Positions 50,935 to 59,546 of a stretch of DNA of 64,000 nucleotides are shown here, one piece after another. Numbering within the stretch: position 1 is the stretch's first letter; each line of letters starts with the position of its first letter. A program made the translations under genes and the position numbers. The stretch is from Comamonas thiooxydans (GTDB lineage: Bacteria; Pseudomonadota; Gammaproteobacteria; Burkholderiales; Burkholderiaceae_C). The stretch spans positions 2,542,001 to 2,606,000 of the forward strand of contig NZ_AP026738.1 in the NCBI RefSeq assembly GCF_002157685.2, in the 5' to 3' direction. Under the pieces are notes generated by a model, which saw only the letters and a program-made list of their open reading frames with translations, made no database searches and was not told the DNA's origin.

Positions 50935-51702
50935 ATGTCCGCTTCCTCCCGCCGCCTTGCCCCCAATGTCCCCAGCGAAGAGCCTGTAGCCGACGGCACA
51001 GGCAGCGTGGACGAGCGCGTCTATGAGGCAATCTCGCGGGCGCTGCTGAGCGGCAAGCTACGGCCCGGCACGCCTTTGCGTGAGCGGGCGCTTGCCGAGG
51101 CGCTGGACTGCACCCGTGGTGCCGTACGCAAGGTGCTCGCCCGCTTAGGGACTGAAAAGCGACTGATCCTGGAGCACAACCGTGGCGCCTTTGTGCCCAA
51201 CCCGACGGTCGAGGAAATGCGCAGCATCTACCGTGCACGGCGCATTGTCGAGGCAGGTCTGGTCACCAGCCTGTGCGGCCGGTTGAGCAGCACGCAGATA
51301 GAGGTGCTGCAGCGCCATGTGCAGGCGGAACAACAGGCGCTGGAGGAAGGGCGCCGAGCAGACTCTATCCGGCTGGCCGGTGAGTTCCATCTGGTGCTGG
51401 CGCAAATGGCGGGCAGCGATGAGTTGCTGTCATACATACAACGTTTGGTGGCCACTACCGAGTTGTACAAAGCCTTATTCGACAGCGTGGCCGCGACCGC
51501 ATGTGCCCCCCGTGAGCACCAGGAGATCATCAACGCCTTGCTGGGTGGTGCACTCGATAAAGCGTTGGCCGTGGCCATGACTCACCTGGATGAGCTGGAG
51601 CAGCGGGTGATCGCTGGCGCGGTGGTCGAGCGCGAAGTTGATCTGGTGACCTTGCTGACTAAAGAAGGCGGGGCGGCTCTCTGCGCCAATATGAACGCAT
51701 AG
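50935..51702 (+). CDS. GntR family regulator, FadR subfamily
   Basis: The 255-residue regulator has an N-terminal winged helix (VYEAISRALLSGKLRPGTPL then RERALAEALDCTRGAVRKVL) and an all-helical FCD ligand domain from about residue 95 (MRSIYRARRIVEAGLVTSLC; metal-site residues in EFHLVLAQMAG and HQEIINALLGG). I chose the ATG at 50935 over a GTG three codons earlier. It is divergent from the Bug receptor and probably binds the twin palindromes at 50768, responding to the imported or hydrolysed compound. Confidence 0.93.
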   Translation: MSASSRRLAPNVPSEEPVADGTGSVDERVYEAISRALLSGKLRPGTPLRERALAEALDCTRGAVRKVLARLGTEKRLILEHNRGAFVPNPTVEEMRSIYRARRIVEAGLVTSLCGRLSSTQIEVLQRHVQAEQQALEEGRRADSIRLAGEFHLVLAQMAGSDELLSYIQRLVATTELYKALFDSVAATACAPREHQEIINALLGGALDKALAVAMTHLDELEQRVIAGAVVEREVDLVTLLTKEGGAALCANMNA

Positions 51703-51834
51703 TAGTCCACGCAATGGCGTCGAGACCGGCGGTGAGGTCGCCAAGGTGCGGAAATTTTGAGGAGTGCTTCAGTACGAGGAGCAACAGCTCAAGCTCAAAA
51801 AGAAAAGGCTCGCACAGGATGTCGAGCCCTGAAT

Positions 51835-51852
51835 AAAAAGCCGGTGCTTTTT
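51835..51852. terminator. Bidirectional terminator between gntR and lysR
   Basis: AAAAAGC (51835-51841) and GCTTTTT (51846-51852) pair around a 4-base loop, with A and T tracts on either side, suitable for both of the convergent genes. A second small stem (GGCTCG / CGAGCC) lies just upstream. Confidence 0.65.
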
Positions 51853-51926
51853 AGCTTGTTGGAACTAATGGGCAAGAGAGGACGTAAAAATTCCAACCAC
51901 GGCGCTAATGCTAAATTGTGAGATAT

Positions 51927-52871
51927 TCATATTGAGGATAAATTCTGATCATTTTTTCCCCATGGGGCTTCGCTAAAACACTGTGATAGATAATCGATCA
52001 TTGCCTGAACTCGAGCAGGGCGCCTACGTCCTGGAGGTGTTACTATGTGCAATGCAATGGGATTGATTTGCCAATCTTCCATGACTTTAACTAGTCGGCC
52101 CTCTTGAAGTTCCTTCCATATAAGAAACTCGGGCTGTAATGCCAGTCCTATCCCTGCCAGCAGCGCAGGAGTTAAGGCCTCTGCATTATTTACGCGCAGA
52201 GGCCTCACCATTGATTGAGAAAAATCTCCGTGTAGCTTGTGATTAAACTGCCAATTTGGTCCTTGATGAGAATAAGCATATTGCAGTGCGCGATGTGTCA
52301 CTAGATCCCGAGGATGATGTGGCTGTCCATGCTGCTCAAAGTATGCAGGGGTCCCAACCAAATGAATGGGGACGGTGCACAAACGACGGGCCAACATGCT
52401 GGAGTCTGCAAGAGTGGAGATACGCAGTGCAAGGTCGAAGCGATTGGCAACGAGATTGATGATTTCGTCGCTAAAGTCAATGTCTAGACTTACCTCTGGA
52501 TTGGCTTGCATGAAAGCGGGAAGCAAGGGCGCTAAGTAAGAGAGCCCAAAGGACATTGGTGCGGAGATTCGCACGGTACCACACAGCTTTGTTGCTTGTT
52601 CAGCGAGGACTGCTTCGACAGTCTCTCCTTCTTCGAGTATGCGGGTCGCATACTCCAATGCGGCTAATCCACTTTCGGTGAGTGATATACGGCGCGAGGT
52701 CCGGTGAAAAAGCGTAGTTTTCATCCGCTTTTCTAGGCGGTTAACTGCCTTGGAAACGGTTGCCTGTGAAAGTGAAAAATCTGAGGCAGCACGAGCAAAA
52801 GATCCCGTCTCAGCGATTTTTGCAAAGATGGCCCAAGCCTCCAAATCTGGCAGTTTTTTCATATTACTCAT
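51927..52871 (-). CDS. LysR family regulator divergent from pirin
   Basis: The 314-residue LysR regulator has its helix-turn-helix at LEAWAIFAKIAETGSFARAA and LSQATVSKAVNRLEKRMKTT and an effector domain from about residue 95 (TVRISAPMSFGLSYLAPLLP). Its coding sequence is visibly more AT-rich than its neighbours, suggesting separate origin. It faces the pirin gene at 53116, and an ATC-N9-GAT palindrome lies 5 bases before its start. Control of pirin and the isochorismatase-like hydrolase is likely by position. Confidence 0.92.
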   Translation of the reverse strand: MSNMKKLPDLEAWAIFAKIAETGSFARAASDFSLSQATVSKAVNRLEKRMKTTLFHRTSRRISLTESGLAALEYATRILEEGETVEAVLAEQATKLCGTVRISAPMSFGLSYLAPLLPAFMQANPEVSLDIDFSDEIINLVANRFDLALRISTLADSSMLARRLCTVPIHLVGTPAYFEQHGQPHHPRDLVTHRALQYAYSHQGPNWQFNHKLHGDFSQSMVRPLRVNNAEALTPALLAGIGLALQPEFLIWKELQEGRLVKVMEDWQINPIALHIVTPPGRRRPARVQAMIDYLSQCFSEAPWGKNDQNLSSI

Positions 52872-52876
52872 GAATT

Positions 52877-52896
52877 CAATCTAGGAAAGTAGATTG
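52877..52896. promoter_or_regulatory. LysR-type palindrome upstream of lysR/pirin
   Basis: CAATCTA and TAGATTG are exact inverted repeats separated by six bases, containing ATC-N9-GAT, the LysR T-N11-A pattern. It lies immediately upstream of the lysR start, as autoregulatory sites do, in the divergent gap with pirin. Confidence 0.6.
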
Positions 52897-53115
52897 ATTT
52901 TTTGTACGTCATGAAATTGATGCAGTACTCAATTTCTTCATGCCAGGGAATACTGGCGACCTCTTCAAGCATTGAATCATCCTTTAAAAAAGACCCGAGA
53001 AGTACATTTGCATCACCCTGTAATTGGAAAAGCAGGAATTCCAATTCTTCTCTTCTGCAGGGGGTGGAAGGGTGCCTACACTGCCACCCATAGTCCATCT
53101 TTGAAGAATCTCGTC

Positions 53116-53826
53116 ATGATCGAACGCCGTCCTTATGACAGCCTTGGTGGTGCTGACCATGGCTGGCTTGAGTCAAAGCATCATTTCTCGTTTGCTGAGT
53201 ATCGCGACCCCAAGCGCATGCACTGGGGGGCGCTGCGGGTGTGGAATGACGACACCATCGCGCCGGGCTCGGGCTTCCCACCTCACTCGCATGCTGACAT
53301 GGAAATCATTACTTATGTGCGCGAGGGTGCAATCACCCATCGCGACAACTTGGGCAACCTTGGCCGTACGGTAGCAGGCGACGTACAGGTGATAAGTGCC
53401 GGCACGGGGGTGCGCCACTCCGAGTACAACCTTGAGCCCGGCGTCACGCGTATTTTCCAGATCTGGGTCCTTCCCAGCCAGCGCGGTGAGCGTCCTGCTT
53501 GGGGCACCAAGTCCTTTCCCAAGCACAACCGTGCAGGGCACTTTGTGACGCTGGCCAGCGGTGAAAAGGGCGATGAAGACGCGCTACCTATCCGCGCCGA
53601 TGCTCGTGTGCTGGGGGTCACGCTCAAGGCGGGACAGAGAGCCGAATACCAGTTCGCCGACGGTGACCGTTACGGCTACTTGGTGCTGTCCAAAGGCCGT
53701 GCCGATGTCAATGGCGTGATGCTGGATAACCGCGACGGCGCTGCCATCCATGGCGAACACACCATAGCTGTTGTCGCCAGCGAGGACACTGAGTTGGTGC
53801 TGGTTGATGCAATCGAATTGGTCTGA
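53116..53826 (+). CDS. Pirin family cupin protein
   Basis: The 236-residue bicupin of the pirin family is a group with quercetin 2,3-dioxygenase activity in some members and regulatory roles in others. The N-terminal cupin has the metal ligands His-x-His in GFPPHSHADMEIITYV and His and Glu in GTGVRHSEYNLE. LESKHHFSFAEYRDPKRMHW is the pirin start pattern. The ATG at 53116 was chosen because homologues begin MIERR; the frame is open 48 codons further up, but without family likeness. It is followed by the isochorismatase-like gene. Confidence 0.93.
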   Translation: MIERRPYDSLGGADHGWLESKHHFSFAEYRDPKRMHWGALRVWNDDTIAPGSGFPPHSHADMEIITYVREGAITHRDNLGNLGRTVAGDVQVISAGTGVRHSEYNLEPGVTRIFQIWVLPSQRGERPAWGTKSFPKHNRAGHFVTLASGEKGDEDALPIRADARVLGVTLKAGQRAEYQFADGDRYGYLVLSKGRADVNGVMLDNRDGAAIHGEHTIAVVASEDTELVLVDAIELV

Positions 53827-53976
53827 GTGGCTTATTGCTGCCGACTTAGTCGCTCTATTTCATTATTGACGGGGGCCTTGTGCGGCTGTCCCTGCCAGTC
53901 TAGCCGGCGCGTGCCCATTCGGGCTCCACACCGGGCAAATGCCGCCGCTTTCCATCTACACCTGAAGGAAGAGACC

Positions 53977-54669
53977 ATGTCCAGCAAGTACACCGAAGTT
54001 CTGACTCCCCAAAACAGCCAACTCATCTTCATTGACCAGCAGCCGCAAATGGCCTTCGGCGTTCAGTCCATCGACCGCCAGGTGTTGAAGAACAACGTCG
54101 CGGGCCTGGCCAAGGCAGCCAAGGTCTTCAACATTCCGACAACCATCACCACGGTGGAAACAGAAGGCTTCTCAGGCCATACCTATCCCGAACTGCTGAG
54201 CGTGTTCCCCGAAAACAAGATTCTGGAACGCACGTCGATGAACTCCTGGGACGACCAGAACGTGCGTGATGCTCTGGCTGCCGGCGCTGCGCAGGGTCGC
54301 AAGAAGATCGTGGTCTCGGGTCTGTGGACGGAGGTCTGCAACCTGGGCTTCGCCCTGTCGTGCATGCATGACACCGACTACGAAATCTACATGGTGTCTG
54401 ACGCCTCGGGCGGCACATCGCTTGAAGCTCACGAGCGCGCCATGGATCGCATGGTGCAGGCCGGCGTGGTGCCCGTGACTTGGCAACAGGTGTTGCTGGA
54501 ATGGCAGCGCGACTGGGCGCGCAAGGGCACTTACGACGCGGTGATGAACATCGTGCGCGAGCACTCGGGCGCCTACGGTATGGGCGTGGACTACGCCTAC
54601 ACCATGGTGCACAAGGCTCCTGAACGCGTGCAACACGGCCAACGCATCGGCCCCAACCCAGCTAAGTAA
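53977..54669 (+). CDS. Isochorismatase-family cysteine hydrolase (YcaC-like)
   Basis: The 230-residue cysteine hydrolase of the isochorismatase fold has Asp in LIFIDQQPQMAFGV (about residue 20) and the nucleophile Cys in VVSGLWTEVCNLGFALSCMH (about 115-134). The remaining family residues are kept in VSDASGGTSLEAHERAMDRM. YcaC-like members hydrolyse unknown amides or act in stress. The start at 53977 has AAGGAAGAG upstream. With pirin and XapX it forms a set frequently found under LysR control in proteobacteria; its function is unsettled. Confidence 0.93.
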   Translation: MSSKYTEVLTPQNSQLIFIDQQPQMAFGVQSIDRQVLKNNVAGLAKAAKVFNIPTTITTVETEGFSGHTYPELLSVFPENKILERTSMNSWDDQNVRDALAAGAAQGRKKIVVSGLWTEVCNLGFALSCMHDTDYEIYMVSDASGGTSLEAHERAMDRMVQAGVVPVTWQQVLLEWQRDWARKGTYDAVMNIVREHSGAYGMGVDYAYTMVHKAPERVQHGQRIGPNPAK

Positions 54670-54802
54670 GTTCAAGTGCTTGCCAGGCGGGCTTCACGAT
54701 GGACTGCTTGGCTTCCCGTACTTGCATCGGCGCAGCCAGCACCTTGTGTGCGGCTGCGTTTCCCTCTTGCTTGCCTAACTACCATACCGAGGCGATCCAC
54801 CT

Positions 54803-55075
54803 ATGAAGCTCTATATCCTATCTCTTGGCACGGGCCTGCTGGTCGGCATCATCTATAGCCTGTTGAACGTGCGCTCGCCGGCTCCGCCACTCATCGCTTT
54901 GTTGGGACTGCTCGGAATGCTGGTGGGCGAACAGCTTATTCCAGTAGGCAAAAAACTACTGAGTGGTAGCGCCTTTAGCACTGCCTGCAACGAAACCCAG
55001 GCCACGGCATCCGTACTTGGGCAATTGCCTGGCCGGCAGGCCGCCGACAAATCGGCTGCAGGCCCGCAAGCGTAG
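54803..55075 (+). CDS. XapX domain small membrane protein
   Basis: The 90-residue protein has two membrane helices (about 3-22 and 30-48) with the XapX/DUF1427 signature LLVGIIYSLLNVRSPAPPLI and LLGMLVGEQLIPVGKKLL. The last 35 residues are hydrophilic and unconserved. The name comes from a xanthosine operon, but function is unknown; XapX genes often accompany amidohydrolases and isochorismatase-like hydrolases, as here. It is 133 bases after the hydrolase gene. Confidence 0.9.
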   Translation: MKLYILSLGTGLLVGIIYSLLNVRSPAPPLIALLGLLGMLVGEQLIPVGKKLLSGSAFSTACNETQATASVLGQLPGRQAADKSAAGPQA

Positions 55076-55168
55076 CAGCACTTAATCCCGTGATGCCTTC
55101 TGCGTACTGCTGATGTGAAAGTCCTTTCAGTAGTGCCGCAGGCACAGGCATCCCATGAAAGAAAACGC

Positions 55169-57169
55169 ATGACATCCCGTCGAGATATCCTGGGTGCCGC
55201 GACAACGCTGGCACTGGGTAGCTTATTGGGGCGCAACGCCTCTGCAGCCGATCACCAAGGAGCATCTACCATGTCCGATCCCCATCCTGACGCCATTTTT
55301 TTTAACGGCCAGATCACCACACTGGACCGTAGCAAGCCCGTGGCCAGCGCCGTGGCCGTCAAAGCCGGTCGCTTCGTCGCCGTCGGTGACGATCAGGAAG
55401 TCCTGGCGCTGGCGGGCGACAAGACCCGGCGCATCGACCTCCAGCGCAAAAGCGTACTGCCCGGTCTGTTCGACAATCACACCCACGTGGTGCGTGGCGG
55501 CCTGAACTACAACATGGAGCTGCGCTGGGACGGCGTGCGCTCGCTGGCCGATGCTCTGGACATGCTCAAGCGCCAGGTAGCCATTACCCCGGCGCCGCAA
55601 TGGGTGCGCGTGGTGGGGGGCTTCACCGAGCACCAGTTCGTCGAGAAGCGTCTGCCTACGTTGGCAGAGATCAATGCGATTGCGCCCGATACGCCGGTGT
55701 TCCTGCTGCACCTGTACGACCGCGCACTGCTCAATGGTGCTGCGTTGCGCGCCGTGGGCTATACCAAGGACACACAGTCGCCTCCCGGAGGCGAGATCGT
55801 GCGCGATGCAGGCGGAAACCCCACTGGTCTGCTGCTGGCCAAGCCCAACGCCACTATTCTCTATGCGACCCTAGCCAAGGGGCCCAAGCTGCCGCTGGAC
55901 TACCAGGTCAACTCCACGCGCCACTTCATGCGTGAGCTCAATCGCCTGGGCGTGACCGGCGTGATCGATGCGGGCGGGGGCTTCCAGAACTATCCCGAGG
56001 ACTACGAGGTGATCCAGAAGCTGGCCGATGCCAACCAGATCACCGTGCGCCTGGCCTACAACCTGTTCACCCAGAAGCCCAAGCAGGAGAAAGAGGACTT
56101 CCTGAACTGGACCCGATCGGTCAAATACAAGCAAGGCGACGACTACTTCCGCCACAATGGTGCAGGTGAGATGCTGGTGTACTCGGCAGCCGACTTCGAG
56201 GACTTCCGCGTGGAACGCCCCGACATGCCTCCCGAAATGGAAGGCGAGCTCGAAGAGGTGGTTCGGGTGCTGGTGCAGAACAAGTGGCCCTGGCGCCTGC
56301 ACGCGACCTATGACGAGACCATCTCGCGTGCACTTGATGTGTTCGAGAAGGTCAACCGCGACACGCCGCTGACGGGAATCAACTGGTTCTTCGATCATGC
56401 CGAGACCATCTCCGACAAGTCCATAGACCGCATCGCCGCGCTGGGCGGCGGCATTGCCGTGCAGCACCGCATGGCCTACCAGGGTGAGTACTTCATCGAA
56501 CGCTACGGTGCCAGAGCTGCCGAAGCTACGCCGCCCGTCAAGCGCATTCTGGAAAAAGGCGTCAAGGTTTCGGCCGGTACCGACGCCACGCGTGTCGCCT
56601 CCTACAACCCCTGGGTGTCGCTGTCGTGGATGATCACCGGCAAGACAGTGGGTGGCACGCAGATGTACCCCCAGCGCAATCTGCTGGATCGCGAGACGGC
56701 CCTGCGCATGTGGACGGAAAACGTGGCCTGGTTCAGTAATGAGGAAGGTAGGCGCGGCCGCATTTCCGTGGGGCAACTGGCCGACTTCATCGTACCGAGC
56801 AAGGACTTCTTCAAGGTGCCCGAGGACGAAATCTCTTTCCTGACCTCGCACCTCACAGTGGTAGGAGGCCGCGTGGTCTATGGTGAGGGGGAGTTTGCAA
56901 AACATGACGGCAACCCGCTGCCACCTGCCATGCCGGACTGGTCGCCCACGCGACTGTTCGGCGGTTATGCAGGCTGGGGGGATCCTGAAGGTGCGGGCAA
57001 AAATTCACTCAACCCGGCCCGCTACCGGAGCATGGCTGCAGCCTGCGGCTGCGGTACGAGCTGCGGCATGCACGGACACCAACATGCCGATGCCTGGGCG
57101 TCGAGCGTGCCGGCCTCCGACCCGAAGAGCTTCTTCGGCGCGCTGGGCTGCTCTTGCTGGATGGCTTGA
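55169..57169 (+). CDS. Tat-exported amidohydrolase (YtcJ-like) with Cys/His-rich tail
   Basis: The 666-residue amidohydrolase of the YtcJ group has a twin-arginine signal (TSRRDILGAATTLALGSLLG) indicating folded export to the periplasm. Metal-site motifs are FDNHTHVVRGG near residue 104, WFFDHAETI near 412 and VSAGTDATRVASYNPW near 470; ADFIVPSKDFFKVPEDEI closes the barrel. After about residue 620 comes an unusual tail with CGCGTSCGMHGHQHAD and a final GCSCWMA, likely to bind metal. Substrate unknown. The ATG at 55169 gives the Tat signal; one 18 codons earlier would bury it. Confidence 0.9.
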   Translation: MTSRRDILGAATTLALGSLLGRNASAADHQGASTMSDPHPDAIFFNGQITTLDRSKPVASAVAVKAGRFVAVGDDQEVLALAGDKTRRIDLQRKSVLPGLFDNHTHVVRGGLNYNMELRWDGVRSLADALDMLKRQVAITPAPQWVRVVGGFTEHQFVEKRLPTLAEINAIAPDTPVFLLHLYDRALLNGAALRAVGYTKDTQSPPGGEIVRDAGGNPTGLLLAKPNATILYATLAKGPKLPLDYQVNSTRHFMRELNRLGVTGVIDAGGGFQNYPEDYEVIQKLADANQITVRLAYNLFTQKPKQEKEDFLNWTRSVKYKQGDDYFRHNGAGEMLVYSAADFEDFRVERPDMPPEMEGELEEVVRVLVQNKWPWRLHATYDETISRALDVFEKVNRDTPLTGINWFFDHAETISDKSIDRIAALGGGIAVQHRMAYQGEYFIERYGARAAEATPPVKRILEKGVKVSAGTDATRVASYNPWVSLSWMITGKTVGGTQMYPQRNLLDRETALRMWTENVAWFSNEEGRRGRISVGQLADFIVPSKDFFKVPEDEISFLTSHLTVVGGRVVYGEGEFAKHDGNPLPPAMPDWSPTRLFGGYAGWGDPEGAGKNSLNPARYRSMAAACGCGTSCGMHGHQHADAWASSVPASDPKSFFGALGCSCWMA

Positions 57170-57170
57170 C

Positions 57171-57299
57171 ATGATGCTCTCCCTGAGCCGCTACGCGGCT
57201 TCCCCGGAAAGTGGCATGCTCGGTGTCCGCGCATTGGGCCGTGCCGGTTTTCTGGCACGGAGGGATTGGCTAGATGGCTTGATTGGAGATGTTCCATGA
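57171..57299 (+). CDS. Possible 42-residue peptide coupled to the DoxX gene
   Basis: An open frame from ATG 57171 begins one base after the amidohydrolase stop and ends in a TGA that overlaps the DoxX start (ATGA at 57296). The product, starting MMLSLSRYAASPESGML, has no recognised domain. The double coupling geometry is what one expects of a translated gene or leader. A hairpin (CCGTGCC / GGCACGG) lies inside it. It may be chance. Confidence 0.3.
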   Translation: MMLSLSRYAASPESGMLGVRALGRAGFLARRDWLDGLIGDVP

Positions 57300-57748
57300 A
57301 TACTTCAACATCCAGTTTCTCGGATCGCCTGGCTGCCATGGCGCGCCCCGTCTTCGGCGGCGCTGCCATGCGCTGGATTGCCTGCCTGGGCCTGTGCGCA
57401 GCCTATCTGCAGGGCGGGCTGGTCAAGCTCACCGACTTCCCGGGCGCCATCGGCGAGATGGAGCATTTCGGCCTGGCGCCGGCGCCCTTGTTCGCGGTGC
57501 TGGTGATAGCGCTGGAGCTGGGGGCTTCGGTGCTGATCCTCATCGGGCGGCTGCGCTGGCTGGGTGCACTGGCCCTGGGCGGCTTCACCTTGCTGGCCAC
57601 GCTGCTGGCGCTGCGCTTCTGGGAGCTGCCTGCGGGCCAGGAGCGCTTCATGGCGGCCAATTCCTTTTTCGAGCATCTGGGCCTGGTCGGTGGTTTTCTG
57701 CTGGTAGCCTGGCTGGATCTGCAGGGCAAGGAGAAGGAGGCTTTATGA
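57296..57748 (+). CDS. DoxX family membrane protein
   Basis: The 150-residue inner-membrane protein has four helices and the DoxX/DoxD-like pattern ARPVFGGAAMRWIACLGLCA, AYLQGGLVKLTDFPGAIGEM and LELGASVLILIGRLRWLGAL. Members are subunits of thiosulfate:quinone or other redox complexes, or of unknown role. Its stop overlaps the next start by 4 bases (ATGA), so it is translated with the YoaK-like gene. It follows the Tat amidohydrolase by 126 bases and is probably in the same transcript. Confidence 0.9.
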   Translation: MNTSTSSFSDRLAAMARPVFGGAAMRWIACLGLCAAYLQGGLVKLTDFPGAIGEMEHFGLAPAPLFAVLVIALELGASVLILIGRLRWLGALALGGFTLLATLLALRFWELPAGQERFMAANSFFEHLGLVGGFLLVAWLDLQGKEKEAL

Positions 57749-58458
57749 CGGCTGCCAACAACGCATCTCCGGTTGCCGGGCCTGCCCCGGGGCTTTGGGC
57801 GCAGTGCCGCGCGCCCGTGCTGCTCACCATCGTGGGCGGCGCCATAGATACGATTGGCTTCATTGCGCTGCTGGGTTTCTTCACGGCCCATGTGACCGGC
57901 AACCTGGTGCTGGCCGGTGCGGCATTCGTCAAGGGCGGTGCGGGCCTGTGGATCAAGCTGGGTGCGATCCCGCTGTTCATCGCGACGGTCATGGTCACCA
58001 AGACTTGGATCGACCATTGCCGGCAGTCCCATGTGACGCTGGGTTGGCTGTTCGTGGCCGAGGCCGTGTTCCTTACCGGCTTCATGAGCGCTGGCTTGCA
58101 TTTTGATCCGTTCCGCGATCCTGGTGCCAGCACGCTCGCTTTGACCGGTGGCCTGGGCCTGATGGCGCTTGCCATACGCAATACGGCCAGCAAGACGCTG
58201 ACCAAGCACATCAGTCCCAGCACCATGATGACGGGCAATACCACGCAATTCGGCATCGACCTGTCCAACTACGTGCGCCAGCCCAGCAGCGAAAACCGGC
58301 AGGCAGTCTTCAAGAGCGGCAGCATCATCGTCGGCTTTGTCACGGGCGCCTTCCTGGGGGCAGTGCTCTATATGTACATCGGGTTTTGGAGCGTGCTGCC
58401 CTTCATGCTGGCTGTGCTGTATCTGTCCAGCTTGTCCTTTCGCCGGCAATTTATCTGA
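57745..58458 (+). CDS. YoaK/DUF1275 family membrane protein
   Basis: The 237-residue inner-membrane protein has about six helices. GGAIDTIGFIALLGFFTAHV and TGNLVLAGAAFVKGG form the YoaK start pattern; ISPSTMMTGNTTQFGIDLSN near residue 155 is its second repeat. The function of the family is unknown. The ATG lies in an ATGA overlap with the DoxX gene and has AAGGAGG upstream. Confidence 0.9.
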   Translation: MTAANNASPVAGPAPGLWAQCRAPVLLTIVGGAIDTIGFIALLGFFTAHVTGNLVLAGAAFVKGGAGLWIKLGAIPLFIATVMVTKTWIDHCRQSHVTLGWLFVAEAVFLTGFMSAGLHFDPFRDPGASTLALTGGLGLMALAIRNTASKTLTKHISPSTMMTGNTTQFGIDLSNYVRQPSSENRQAVFKSGSIIVGFVTGAFLGAVLYMYIGFWSVLPFMLAVLYLSSLSFRRQFI

Positions 58459-58472
58459 CGCAGGGTATGGTC

Positions 58473-59060
58473 ATGAACAAGAGCCGCCTGGAATCCTTTA
58501 GCGACGGGGTCATATCGGTAAGCCTGACGCTGATGCTCTACCAGATCCAGCTGCCGGCTGAGTTCACCTGGAGCGGGCTGTGGAAGGAGGCGCACAACTT
58601 CTTCGGCTATGTGCTCAGCTTCATCTATGTCGGCATCTACTGGAACAATCACCATCACCTGTTCCAGATGGTGCGCGGCATCAACGGCAGGATCATGTGG
58701 GCCAACCTTCACCTGCTGTTCTGGCTGACGATGATCCCCATCACCACTACTTGGGCCGGTAAGTCCGGGCTGTTGGCGTTGCCCACTGCGCTTTACGCAG
58801 GGGTGCTATTCATGTGCGCGCTCTCATACTGGATGCTGGAGAGGGTCATCATCATCTCGGAGGGCAAGGACTCTGTGCTCGCGAGCACCCTCGGCCGGGA
58901 CTTGAAGGGGAAGATTTCCCTTCCCATATACGCCCTGGCCATCGTCGTCAGTTTCTACAGCACCGTGGCCGCCTTTTCAATTTTCACGGCTATGGCCGTA
59001 CTCTGGTTCCTGCCCGACTCGCGCATTGAAAAATACCTGACGCAGAATGATGGCAAGTAG
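58473..59060 (+). CDS. TMEM175-type (DUF1211) membrane protein
   Basis: The 195-residue protein has six helices in a single TMEM175 repeat. MNKSRLESFSDGVISVSLTL contains the RxxxFSD motif that lines the potassium pore of bacterial TMEM175 channels, which assemble as tetramers. YVGIYWNNHHHLFQMV and ANLHLLFWLTMIPITTTWAG are also family features. It starts 14 bases after the YoaK-like gene; an ATG two codons earlier is equally open. Channel activity is inferred. Confidence 0.88.
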   Translation: MNKSRLESFSDGVISVSLTLMLYQIQLPAEFTWSGLWKEAHNFFGYVLSFIYVGIYWNNHHHLFQMVRGINGRIMWANLHLLFWLTMIPITTTWAGKSGLLALPTALYAGVLFMCALSYWMLERVIIISEGKDSVLASTLGRDLKGKISLPIYALAIVVSFYSTVAAFSIFTAMAVLWFLPDSRIEKYLTQNDGK

Positions 59061-59171
59061 CCCAGGGGATACCCCTTCCGTACTGACGCCGTCTCTAGGC
59101 AGCTTGTGCTGCCGACAAGGCGGAAGTGCACCGGATTCATCAAATTTCAAAATTGGAAAGCTCTTCATCCG

Positions 59172-59546
59172 ATGCAAGCATTGCAAGGTGTGACTTGGCT
59201 GCTTGTATTGCAGCTTACCGGCGAAGCTCTGGCCCATCTATTCAACCTGCCATTCCCTGGCCCGGTGGTAGGCATGCTGCTTCTAGTGATATCGCTACGC
59301 TTTCAGGTAGTGCGTGAACCGGTGCATGCGGCGGCCAGCTATTTGCTATCGCATCTGTCGCTGCTGTTTGTACCCGTGGGCGTAGGCGTCATTACCCATC
59401 TAGATCTGCTCCGTGACTATGGACTCAAGCTGATGCTGGTCATTGCCTTGTCCACCTGGGCAGGAATGGCCGTCACAGTGCTGCTGGTACGGGCCTTGAT
59501 GCGCGACCAGCTCGAGACCAAGAAGGAGGACTCTACCGATGCCTGA
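59172..59546 (+). CDS. lrgA: LrgA/CidA family membrane protein
   Basis: The 124-residue inner-membrane protein has four helices and is holin-like. VTWLLVLQLTGEALAHLFNL and PFPGPVVGMLLLVISLRFQV are the CidA/LrgA signature, and LLFVPVGVGVITHLDLLRDY is the third helix with its loop. LrgA and LrgB act together in cell-lysis control or in transport of small acids such as glycolate and pyruvate. The start codon overlaps none upstream; the stop overlaps lrgB by 8 bases. Confidence 0.92.
   Translation: MQALQGVTWLLVLQLTGEALAHLFNLPFPGPVVGMLLLVISLRFQVVREPVHAAASYLLSHLSLLFVPVGVGVITHLDLLRDYGLKLMLVIALSTWAGMAVTVLLVRALMRDQLETKKEDSTDA

Noticed and set aside
51760..51833. Short plus-strand frame with LQYEEQQLKLKKKRLAQDVE resembling small SlyX/DUF465 proteins
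   Set aside because: Only about 23 residues of resemblance, no start codon or ribosome site, and Lys/Glu-rich helices match by chance easily.
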